Source: Collinsella sp.
GTDB lineage: Bacteria > Actinomycetota > Coriobacteriia > Coriobacteriales > Coriobacteriaceae
Direction: 5' to 3'
DNA length: 64,000 nt
Assembly (NCBI GenBank): GCA_019425045.1
Contig: JAHYYI010000006.1
Span: forward strand, 15,299-79,298
Part shown: positions 51,741 to 59,201 of the stretch, in pieces
Position numbering within the stretch: position 1 is the first letter of the stretch
How the letters are laid out: every line of letters begins with the position of its first letter
Notes under the pieces: generated by a model
What the model was told of the DNA's origin: nothing
Seen by the model: the letters and a program-made list of their open reading frames with translations, nothing else
The model's database searches: none
Program-made: the position numbers and the translations under genes

Positions 51741-52118
51741 TTAGATATCCGCCTTGAGGTCGAGGGAAAGCGTCAGGGGCGCCGTAGTCTTTTCGTAGGA
51801 GTCGCACACGCTCGCGAGGATGAGCTCGGCATACACCGCAGCCTGGTCGTCTTCATCGACCGTAGCCTGGTCGCCAAAGGTAATAGTCATGCCAACGTGG
51901 GTCTCATCGACATCGAATTTGATGGTGATGTCATCGCAGTCGACCGCGGTGCAACCAAAGATGAAAGCCTCCTCAGCAGCCATGCGGATGTCCTCGATGC
52001 GATCGACAGACATAGAGCACAGGGCACCAACGTTGGCTGCCGTCATGCGCACAAGGCGAGCGAGACGCGGGTCACCGGCAACGGTCAGCGTGATAGGGCA
52101 GGTTGCTTCGCTACTCAT
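51741..52118 (-). CDS. RsbW-like anti-sigma factor, degenerate ATP site
   Basis: The 125-aa protein has the layout of RsbW/SpoIIAB: ARLVRMTAANVGALCSMSVDRIEDIRMAAEEAF followed by beta strands. The N-box that should read E..TNA reads EEAFIFGCTAV, and no G-x-G ATP loop is visible (HVGMTITFGDQATVDEDDQ). It may bind the adjacent sigma factor without kinase activity. No RsbV-type antagonist is in the window. ATG 52118 follows GAGGAG and overlaps the coiled-coil gene by 8 bp. Confidence 0.75.
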   Translation of the reverse strand: MSSEATCPITLTVAGDPRLARLVRMTAANVGALCSMSVDRIEDIRMAAEEAFIFGCTAVDCDDITIKFDVDETHVGMTITFGDQATVDEDDQAAVYAELILASVCDSYEKTTAPLTLSLDLKADI

Positions 52119-52698
52119 CGCAGGACTCCTCAGAGGTCTCGGCGGGCGTATAGGTGTAATACTGAGCCGGCTTAGCAGCGGGCTTCTGAACATCATCGTC
52201 GTCAGCAGCGGCATCGTCATCGCCAATCAGAACGCGCTCAGTAGGCTGCTCGGCCTCGGCGGCGGCAGCGGCGAGCTTGCGATCGGCGTCGGCTGCAGGA
52301 GCCTTCACCTTATTGAAGAGCTTCTGCACGGCGCCAGCAGCAGAATCAGTCACGCTCGATACGGCATTGCTGGCCTCAGCCACGCTGCCCGTGACCTCGG
52401 AGATGTCGCGAACGACCGCCTCAACCTCAACGAGGTTAGACGTCAGAGCATCAACGGCAGTCTTGCTCGACTTGAGGAGCGGCTCAACCTGTGCCAGCGC
52501 GGGGGTGAGCTCATCGACAGCGCCGTCGAGCTTTGCCACCACAGGCTGTGCCTCGGCGAGCGTATTGTTAAGGTCACTCACCGTCTTGTCGAGCGAATCA
52601 ACGACGGTGCGGGTCTTGCGCAGCGTGAGCGCGAGCTCGACAACAGCCCACACGCCGGCAACGGCGAGCAACAGCAGGGCGATTTGAATGGGACTCAT
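52111..52698 (-). CDS. DUF948-like membrane-anchored coiled-coil protein
   Basis: The 195-aa protein has one N-terminal membrane segment (QIALLLLAVAGVWAVVELAL) followed by about 100 residues of heptad-like helix (VVDSLDKTVSDLNNTLAEAQ, VDALTSNLVEVEAVVRDISEV) and an acidic tail with DDDAAADDDD. It resembles DUF948 general-stress proteins that sit next to SigB regulators. It is first in the sigma operon, with GGGAGG before the ATG. Confidence 0.72.
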   Translation of the reverse strand: MSPIQIALLLLAVAGVWAVVELALTLRKTRTVVDSLDKTVSDLNNTLAEAQPVVAKLDGAVDELTPALAQVEPLLKSSKTAVDALTSNLVEVEAVVRDISEVTGSVAEASNAVSSVTDSAAGAVQKLFNKVKAPAADADRKLAAAAAEAEQPTERVLIGDDDAAADDDDVQKPAAKPAQYYTYTPAETSEESCDE

Positions 52699-52798
52699 AC
52701 AAGCCTCCCAAAGGAATCGAAATACAGACGCTGTTCATGGTACCCCAAAGGGGACCGAACATGCCAAGCGTGAGATCCTGGGACAAAATAATCAGCAG

Positions 52799-54148
52799 TT
52801 ACTTCGGAGCATTACCGCTACGGTCGCGTTCGCTTTGCTCAACACGCCACTCTTCCCAACCGCGGCCGGCAGGATGCCAGAAGGCGCCGCGCTCCAGCCC
52901 CTCGGGCAAATAGCGCTGCTCGACCCAGCCTTCGGGATAGTCATGCGGATACTTATACACACCGTATTCGTCGCTGCCCGGACGATGACGATCGCGCAGA
53001 TAGCTCGGCACCTCACGAAGCCCACTAGAATGGATATCGGCCAGCGCCGCATCGATTGAAGCCTCACACGCGTTGGATTTAGGCGCCAAGCACACATAGA
53101 GTGCAGCCTGAGCCAGGTTAATGCGGCACTCGGGATAGCCAATGACCTCGGCAGACTTAAACGCGGCATGCGCCACCAAAAGCGCCTGCGGATCGGCGTT
53201 GCCAACATCCTCAGAAGCCTGAATCATAATACGGCGTGCAATAAACTTGGGATCCTCCCCTGCATCGATCATGCGCGCGAGCCAATAAATGGTAGCATCG
53301 GGGTCGCTGCCGCGCATGGACTTAATGAACGCACTGATAATGTCGTAGTGCATGTCACCGTTTTTGTCATACGAAAACCCACGGCGCGGATTGGCGATCT
53401 TCACATCGTCGACCGTGATGGGATACCGCTCCCCCGCCGCCGGAGCCGGCGTCCCCTCGGTATCGGGACGCGTGACGGCAATCTCGCTCGCCAACTCAAG
53501 CGTCGTCAGGGCCGAGCGTGCATCACCCGCTGCCAGCGTGCAAATGGTCTTGACCGTATCATCATCGGCCGAGAATTTGCCGTTCAGGCCCTGAGGCGCC
53601 TCGAGCGCACGCTCGATAAGCATGGCGATATCCTCGTCCTTTAAATGCTCAAGCTCCACGACTCGACCACGTGAGAGCAGCGCCGAGTTGACCTCGAAGT
53701 ACGGATTCTCCGTCGTAGCGCCAATCATAATGACGGTACGGTTCTCAACTGCATGCAGCAGGGCATCCTGCTGCGACTTAGAGAAGCGGTGAATCTCATC
53801 GATGAATAGAATGGTGCGGCGGTCGTACGTATTCAGGCGCGTCTTGGCCTCATCGATCACGCGGCGCAAGTCCTTTACGGTGCCCGTCACGGCGCTGACC
53901 TCGACAAACTCGCTCTTAGTATGGTTGGCGATAATGTGGGCCAGCGTCGTCTTACCCGTACCGGCCGGCCCGTACAGAATCACGCTCGAAAGCACGTCGT
54001 GCTCGATCGCGGCACGCAACCATGAGCCCTTACCGACGGCCTTTTGCTGACCCACATAATCGTCGAGCGAATTGGGGCGCATGCGCACCGCAAGCGGCGC
54101 ATTCTGAAAGGAACGCTCGCGCGTCGAAGCAGAAAAAAGGTCGTCCAT
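52799..54148 (-). CDS. rarA: Replication-associated recombination protein A (RarA/MgsA), AAA+ ATPase
   Basis: RarA acts at stalled replication forks. The protein (about 449 aa) has RPNSLDDYVGQQKAVG, Walker A VILYGPAGTGKTTLAHII, Walker B TILFIDEIHRFSKSQQDALL, sensor 1 GATTENPYFEVNSALLSR and the C-terminal oligomerisation domain with IYWLARMIDAGEDPKFIARR. ATG 54148 (MDDLFSAS) is preferred; earlier starts at 54154 and 54163 lack better ribosome sites. Confidence 0.94.
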   Translation of the reverse strand: MDDLFSASTRERSFQNAPLAVRMRPNSLDDYVGQQKAVGKGSWLRAAIEHDVLSSVILYGPAGTGKTTLAHIIANHTKSEFVEVSAVTGTVKDLRRVIDEAKTRLNTYDRRTILFIDEIHRFSKSQQDALLHAVENRTVIMIGATTENPYFEVNSALLSRGRVVELEHLKDEDIAMLIERALEAPQGLNGKFSADDDTVKTICTLAAGDARSALTTLELASEIAVTRPDTEGTPAPAAGERYPITVDDVKIANPRRGFSYDKNGDMHYDIISAFIKSMRGSDPDATIYWLARMIDAGEDPKFIARRIMIQASEDVGNADPQALLVAHAAFKSAEVIGYPECRINLAQAALYVCLAPKSNACEASIDAALADIHSSGLREVPSYLRDRHRPGSDEYGVYKYPHDYPEGWVEQRYLPEGLERGAFWHPAGRGWEEWRVEQSERDRSGNAPK

Positions 54149-54208
54149 AGCCATCCCGTGCATCAATCAAAAACGTTTTCCACAAACAGTATACCGAATA
54201 AATACGAA

Positions 54209-55456
54209 CTACCGTTCGTTAATATAGGTGCGGTGCGGAAACTCCAGACCAGGGAATAGCTTGCTCGTCAGCTCGCAGAAATAGCCGTCCGTCATGCTCG
54301 CGATGTAATCCGCCACCGCTTGATCCTTGTCGTCCTGCCAAGCATAGATGCGGCCATAATAGGAAAGCTGCTGCTCAATACGCGAAATGTGGTGCTTAAA
54401 GATGTAGGAGGACTCGTCACCCTCGTTTATATCCTGCAGGCAACGGTCGTAGAGCTTTTCGAAGGCCTCGCGCAGTTCCGCTTCGGAGTCGCCTTCGATA
54501 CCGCCCTTGCTATAGATCTTCTCGTAGTTCTCGCGCTTGGCTCGACGGATCTCCTCAAACAGGTCCTCGCTCATCTCGATACGCGGTTTGCCGTAGCTAT
54601 GCTCAACGATATCGATGGAAGCGTGCGTGAGAATCCAGCTGTTATAGGCGCCGCCCCGACCATCGTCAAAAGTGTCGGGCGACAGCAGGCCCGCCGCAAT
54701 GGCGTCCTGACGATCACGACCGACGTAGGCGAGGATATCCGAGATACGCACCACACAGCCCTCGAGCGTCATGGGACGCAGGTGCTCAATCGCGCTATAG
54801 CCTGTGGCAATGCATTCCTCGACGGTTCGGTCGAACTGGTCAAAGGAACCCATGTCCGAAAGCTCAAAAACACGCTGTTCGTACTCGCCGTTATGGCATA
54901 GCAAGCCGTCGAGCGTCTGGAGCGACACGTTGCGACCATACAGGGCGTCGAGCACGCGGACCGACTGAACGTTATGGAAAAAGTAGCGACCCGTGTGCTC
55001 ATGATAGATATCGTTGAGAAAACGCTCACCGGCATGGCCGAAAGGCGTGTGGCCCAAGTCGTGGCCCAGGCCAATCGCCTCGATCAGATCGCAATTGAGC
55101 CCCAGGGCGCGACCGATATCGCGCGCAATGCGGGAGACAAGCTGCACGTGCAAACCGCGGCGTGACAGATCGTCATTGCTACGGAAGCTAAAGACCTGCG
55201 TTTTGCCTGCATAACGGGTGTACGCCGGAAGATGAAGTATCTTTTCGGTATCGCGCATAAACGCCGGACGCATAAGCGTGCCTTTGTCGGCGGCGCGATC
55301 AATACGACGAATGACCTGATCGTCACCGCATCGATAGGGATTAACGACACCAGAGGCGCGGTCGGCAGCGATACGCTTGACCAGTTCGGGCGACAACGCC
55401 GCAGGAATGCGATCCATACGCGCCTTAATGACGGCCGTTTCTTGATTAGTTGCCAT
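54209..55456 (-). CDS. dgt: dGTPase-like HD-domain phosphohydrolase
   Basis: It probably hydrolyses dGTP or other dNTPs to nucleosides. The 415-aa protein has TRYAGKTQVFSFRSNDDLSRRGLHVQLVSRIARDIG and the HD motif AIGLGHDLGHTPFGHAGE, then LDGLLCHNGEYEQ. ATG 55456 has AAGGAG upstream. It lies upstream of rarA, another replication-stress gene, with a 60-bp gap. Confidence 0.88.
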   Translation of the reverse strand: MATNQETAVIKARMDRIPAALSPELVKRIAADRASGVVNPYRCGDDQVIRRIDRAADKGTLMRPAFMRDTEKILHLPAYTRYAGKTQVFSFRSNDDLSRRGLHVQLVSRIARDIGRALGLNCDLIEAIGLGHDLGHTPFGHAGERFLNDIYHEHTGRYFFHNVQSVRVLDALYGRNVSLQTLDGLLCHNGEYEQRVFELSDMGSFDQFDRTVEECIATGYSAIEHLRPMTLEGCVVRISDILAYVGRDRQDAIAAGLLSPDTFDDGRGGAYNSWILTHASIDIVEHSYGKPRIEMSEDLFEEIRRAKRENYEKIYSKGGIEGDSEAELREAFEKLYDRCLQDINEGDESSYIFKHHISRIEQQLSYYGRIYAWQDDKDQAVADYIASMTDGYFCELTSKLFPGLEFPHRTYINER

Positions 55457-55487
55457 GGCATGCTCCTTAAGAAGGATGCGCAATCAG

Positions 55488-55910
55488 TTACAATGTGCAG
55501 CCCACGACCTCGATTATGGCAAAAATCGGCACCAAAAACGGCAGCAAAGGCAGGGATCGCGATTTTGCGATGAGACAGGCGGCGGCAAGGGCCAGGAGCG
55601 CGACGGCAAATGCCACGATGCCGCCCATAGGGTCGAGCGTGCAAAGCGCGAAGAGCGCCTTGGCGTCCCCCATGCCAATGCCGGGAGCGTGGCGAACACG
55701 ACGCCAAAGCAACTCAGGAAGCACAAGGGCAAGGCAGACGATGACCGCAAGACCGACATGGTCAAGCGCCGTGCTAACGCCCTTGTCGAGCCAAACGCCT
55801 GCAAACGCCGCCACGGCACACGTGCCGGCAAGCGCATTCGGAAACCGCCGCTCACGGACATCAACCACCGCACCGGCAAAGACGCAGATCCAAAATGGGA
55901 TATAGACCAT
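55488..55910 (-). CDS. A24-family prepilin peptidase without methylase domain
   Basis: The 140-aa polytopic protein has the two catalytic Asp motifs of type IV prepilin peptidases: GAVVDVRERRFPNAL and APGIGMGDAKALFAL. It is short like TadV/CpaA (no N-methyltransferase domain). No pilin or assembly gene is in the window. GGGAGG precedes the ATG. Confidence 0.8.
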   Translation of the reverse strand: MVYIPFWICVFAGAVVDVRERRFPNALAGTCAVAAFAGVWLDKGVSTALDHVGLAVIVCLALVLPELLWRRVRHAPGIGMGDAKALFALCTLDPMGGIVAFAVALLALAAACLIAKSRSLPLLPFLVPIFAIIEVVGCTL

Positions 55911-55938
55911 CGAACCTCCCGACTGAGCGCTCAAACGT

Positions 55939-55980
55939 AAAAACCACCACAAAGGTGCCTGTCCCCTTTATGGTGGTTTT
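55939..55980. repeat. REP-like palindrome, family A (GGGGACAGGCACC core), copy 1
   Basis: AAAACCACCA and TGGTGGTTTT are exact complements flanking, on the minus strand, AAAGGGGACAGGCACCTTT, itself partly palindromic. The element is inverted relative to the copy at 63583-63623. It lies between the GT2 gene and the prepilin peptidase gene. Confidence 0.85.
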
Positions 55981-55988
55981 GATCGTGG

Positions 55989-57284
55989 TTATTTGGCGCC
56001 TTGCATGACCTCGTCGAGGGTAACGCTTACGGCGTGCTGCGTCGGCACCCAGTCGACCTTGAGGAACAGAGCAGCCACCGTGATGGGGATATAGCTGAAC
56101 ATAAAGATCGGGAAGGTAAACAGGTTTGTCACCAGACGCCACTTTTGCGCACAGTGAATGTGCTTGTACTCAAAAATGGTCGTAAGCAGCGCCAAGATAA
56201 AGAAGGCCTGATACATCATGGCGAAGGTCATAATGAGCGAAGCGGCGCACGCCTGCATCTCGACTTCGGTAGCCAGGAAGCCGTGCGAAAGACCGCCCAC
56301 GATGAGGAACGTAGCATTGGCGAGCATCGAGATCAGCGATAGCAGCATACCCGGGGCGATCGTCATGAACATGTCGTAGGCGGCAAAGCGATGGTAGCGG
56401 AAGGTCGACTTGACCAAGTGCTTACCATACGTAAAGAACACCTGGTAGAAGCCCTTAGTCCAACGCATACGCTGTTTCCAGGACGCCTTAAACGTCACGG
56501 GCTGTTCGTCAAAGAACTCCGCCGGCGCATAGCCAATGCGAATGCCGTGAATGGCGCAGAACGTGGTGAACTGGATGTCCTCGGTCAGTGTATGGAACTG
56601 CCAGCCGTGCATGCCCTCAATAACACTGGCGGAGATAAGGTAGCCCGAGCCCGAGACGGCGCAGGACGTCTTGCAGATATTACGCGCGTTGTTGAGGAAG
56701 CGGGCCTCACGCAAATACCAGGTGGCGTTGGCAGAGGAAATCCACGAACTGCCGAAGTTCTTGGAGTTACGATAGCTCGTGACCACATGAAAGCCCTGGT
56801 CAAAGGCATCATTCATCTTGGAGACGTAATCGCGGGAGATAACATTGTCGGCATCGAAGATAAAGTAGCCCTCAAACGTGTCGGGATACTCGTTGAGAAT
56901 GCGATCGAAACCAAAGTCCATGACCCAGCTCTTGCCCTTGCGGGCCAGGTCATTGCGCTCGTAAACAATGGCACCGGCCTCGCGCGCGAGCTGCGCCGTG
57001 TTGTCGGTGCAAGCATCGGCGACCACGAAGACCTCGATGAGCTCGGACGGATAGTCCTGATCCTTGATAGAGCGTACGAGATTGGCGATCACGGCCTCCT
57101 CGTTATGCGCCGCAATGAAGAAGGCATAGCGGTGGAGTTTTTTGGCCTTGGGAGGCGCGACCTCGCCACGAAGAGCGCCAATGACAAAGAAGACCACCTG
57201 GTACAGAAAGCAGACCGTGAGCAGCGTAACCACAATCTGGTTGAAGATCACGATGGGTGTGTTGGTTTGTAAAAAGGCGAGCAT
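55989..57284 (-). CDS. Family 2 glycosyltransferase, membrane-bound
   Basis: The 431-aa protein has an N-terminal membrane segment, the GT2 catalytic core (FFIAAHNEEAVIANLV, FVVADACTDNTA, YFIFDADNVISRDYV with the DAD motif) and the processivity motif QRMRWTKG. Four C-terminal membrane segments follow. This is the architecture of hyaluronan/cellulose synthase-like enzymes, so it may polymerise and extrude a polysaccharide; acceptor and donor are unknown. Confidence 0.87.
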   Translation of the reverse strand: MLAFLQTNTPIVIFNQIVVTLLTVCFLYQVVFFVIGALRGEVAPPKAKKLHRYAFFIAAHNEEAVIANLVRSIKDQDYPSELIEVFVVADACTDNTAQLAREAGAIVYERNDLARKGKSWVMDFGFDRILNEYPDTFEGYFIFDADNVISRDYVSKMNDAFDQGFHVVTSYRNSKNFGSSWISSANATWYLREARFLNNARNICKTSCAVSGSGYLISASVIEGMHGWQFHTLTEDIQFTTFCAIHGIRIGYAPAEFFDEQPVTFKASWKQRMRWTKGFYQVFFTYGKHLVKSTFRYHRFAAYDMFMTIAPGMLLSLISMLANATFLIVGGLSHGFLATEVEMQACAASLIMTFAMMYQAFFILALLTTIFEYKHIHCAQKWRLVTNLFTFPIFMFSYIPITVAALFLKVDWVPTQHAVSVTLDEVMQGAK

Positions 57285-57366
57285 GCAGGCTCCCGAGAAC
57301 GCGTTACGTAAACAACCGTATATCTTACCGTAGGCTAACCGAGTTCAAGAAACCACCTAATACTGG

Positions 57367-58380
57367 TTAGGCTTCGAGCAGACCGAGCTGCGGAACGATT
57401 TCGTCGCCGGCGGCAGTGCGGCCGAGCGAGCGCGGGGCTAGGTCATCCAGAACGGCGGCGAGATCCCACGGCAGCTCATCGCGGCACTCAATGTGCTCCC
57501 CCGTCACGGGATGATCGAACGCCACACGCCAGGAATGGAGGAATTGCCTGGTCAAACCCTGGTCGGCACGCGCATCGCACTTACCGTAGAGCGGATCGCC
57601 CACGCAGGCGTGGTTGATATGGCGCATGTGCACGCGAATCTGATGCGTGCGACCCGTAAACAGGTGGCACTCGACGAGCGTATAGCCATCGTCAAAACGC
57701 GTGGAATCGAAGCGCTCGAGGACCCTAAAGGTCGTAATGGCCTGGCGCGCGAAAGGATCGTCCGAAACCGCCATCTTGACACGGTCGCGCGTAGAACGGG
57801 CAATGCCAGTGTTAATGGTGCCCTCGTCCATGGCAATGTGGCCGTGGACGAGCGTAATGTAGCGGCGGTCGAGCGTGCGCGTGCGGATGAGATTCTGGAG
57901 CGCGCGCTGGGTGTCGTCGTCTTTTGCCGCGAGCATAAGGCCCGAGGTGTCACGATCCAGGCGATGCACGATGCCGGGGCGGTCCTCGCCCTGCACGGTG
58001 CCCAGATGGTCAATGCCACAGTGATAGACCAAGGCGTTCGCAAGGGTGCCGCTCTCGTGGCCATGGGCGGGATGGCACACCAGACCGCGCTGCTTGGAGA
58101 GCACGATGAGGTAGTCGTCCTCGTAGCGGATATCGAGGGGAATGGCCTCGGGAATCACATCGGTGGGATCGTGCGGCTCGGGCAAATCGACCGAAATACG
58201 GTCGCCGGAGCGCACGGCATACTTTTTTGACAGGCATATCTCGCCGTTGACGGCAACGGCACCGCCCTCGATCAGATGCGCGCAGGCAGAGCGCGTAGGG
58301 CAGCCGTCATTAGCGCCCAGATAGGCGTCAAGACGCTGACCAGCGGCATCGTCGGCAACAAGGATATGGATGTCGGCCAT
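57367..58380 (-). CDS. rluD: RluD-type 23S rRNA pseudouridine synthase
   Basis: The 337-aa protein has an N-terminal S4 domain (AGQRLDAYLGANDGCPTRSACAHLIEGGAV) and the catalytic RluA-family motif PGIVHRLDRDTSGLMLAAKD with the essential Asp. The C-terminal half has FTGRTHQIRVHMRHI. Its ATG shares a base with the lspA stop (TAATG), a conserved lspA-rluD pairing. Confidence 0.94.
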   Translation of the reverse strand: MADIHILVADDAAGQRLDAYLGANDGCPTRSACAHLIEGGAVAVNGEICLSKKYAVRSGDRISVDLPEPHDPTDVIPEAIPLDIRYEDDYLIVLSKQRGLVCHPAHGHESGTLANALVYHCGIDHLGTVQGEDRPGIVHRLDRDTSGLMLAAKDDDTQRALQNLIRTRTLDRRYITLVHGHIAMDEGTINTGIARSTRDRVKMAVSDDPFARQAITTFRVLERFDSTRFDDGYTLVECHLFTGRTHQIRVHMRHINHACVGDPLYGKCDARADQGLTRQFLHSWRVAFDHPVTGEHIECRDELPWDLAAVLDDLAPRSLGRTAAGDEIVPQLGLLEA

Positions 58381-58961
58381 TAGCGCTCGCTCCTTTCGCG
58401 AATCTTGCGGGCACGCTCCCCACGCTGCTGGGCCTTGCGCTTAGCGCGGGCCTCGTCACGGGCGTTGAGCTCGGCGGTCGCGTCGACCTCACGGGCGGCA
58501 GGGCTCAAGAACATATAACCGATGAGCGCCAGCACGACGCCGAGCGTAATGCTGATATCGGCCACGTTAAAGACGGGGAAGTCGATGAAGGTGGTGGCAA
58601 TAAAATCGGTCACGAAGCCAAAAGCCAGACGGTCGATCGCGTTGCCAATGGCGCCGCCCGCGACCATAGCCATGCCCACAACCTCCAAGCGAGCAAGCTG
58701 GGGCGAGCGAAGCAAGTACACCGCGATCGCAACGATAACGACAAGCGCCAGCACGGCAAACGCAGCACCGTGCCCCTCGCCCATGCTAAAGGCAGCACCG
58801 ATGTTACGCACGAAAAGGAAGTCGATCACACCGGGGATAACAGTCACATGCAGAGCATCGCCAACGGCACGAACCGCAAGCTTGGTCAGCTGGTCAACAA
58901 GCAGCACGGCCAACGCCACGCTACCAGCAACACCCAACCGCCAACGCAAAGGCGGCGTCAT
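58380..58961 (-). CDS. lspA: Signal peptidase II (lipoprotein signal peptidase)
   Basis: It cleaves prolipoproteins, including the lipoproteins of the cobalamin island. The 193-aa protein has four membrane segments and the catalytic aspartates in FVTDFI (Asp119) and FNVADISI (Asp135), with GNAIDRL before them. A basic tail of about 45 residues (many Arg/Lys/Glu) follows the last helix. ATG 58961 is used; TTG 58979 has a better-looking AGGGGA and is a real alternative. Confidence 0.92.
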   Translation of the reverse strand: MTPPLRWRLGVAGSVALAVLLVDQLTKLAVRAVGDALHVTVIPGVIDFLFVRNIGAAFSMGEGHGAAFAVLALVVIVAIAVYLLRSPQLARLEVVGMAMVAGGAIGNAIDRLAFGFVTDFIATTFIDFPVFNVADISITLGVVLALIGYMFLSPAAREVDATAELNARDEARAKRKAQQRGERARKIRERSER

Positions 58962-59097
58962 ATCCGCAGAACGACCCAAATCAATCCCCTACCCTCAAAA
59001 ACATCGAATTACGTTTAACGCAATTAACCATCTTATATTGCCACACGCAGAACGCACGACATATCCACCAACGCAAGCTAAATAACCAGCTAAAAAC

Positions 59098-59132
59098 GAA
59101 AGCGGCATTCCGAAAAACAGAATGCCGCTTTT
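59098..59132 (-). terminator. Terminator of ileS, possibly bidirectional
   Basis: AAAGCGGCATTC and GAATGCCGCTTT pair across a 9-base loop. On the minus strand the stem is followed by CGTTTTTAG; on the plus strand by TTATTC. It lies about 70 bases past the ileS stop. Between it and lspA (58962-59097) I see no other feature. Confidence 0.8.
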
Positions 59133-59201
59133 ATTCAGCGGAGCAAATGGGCCGAAGGCGCCCAAATTCTCCCTATAACTAAAATGCCGAGTTACCGTGC
59201 C

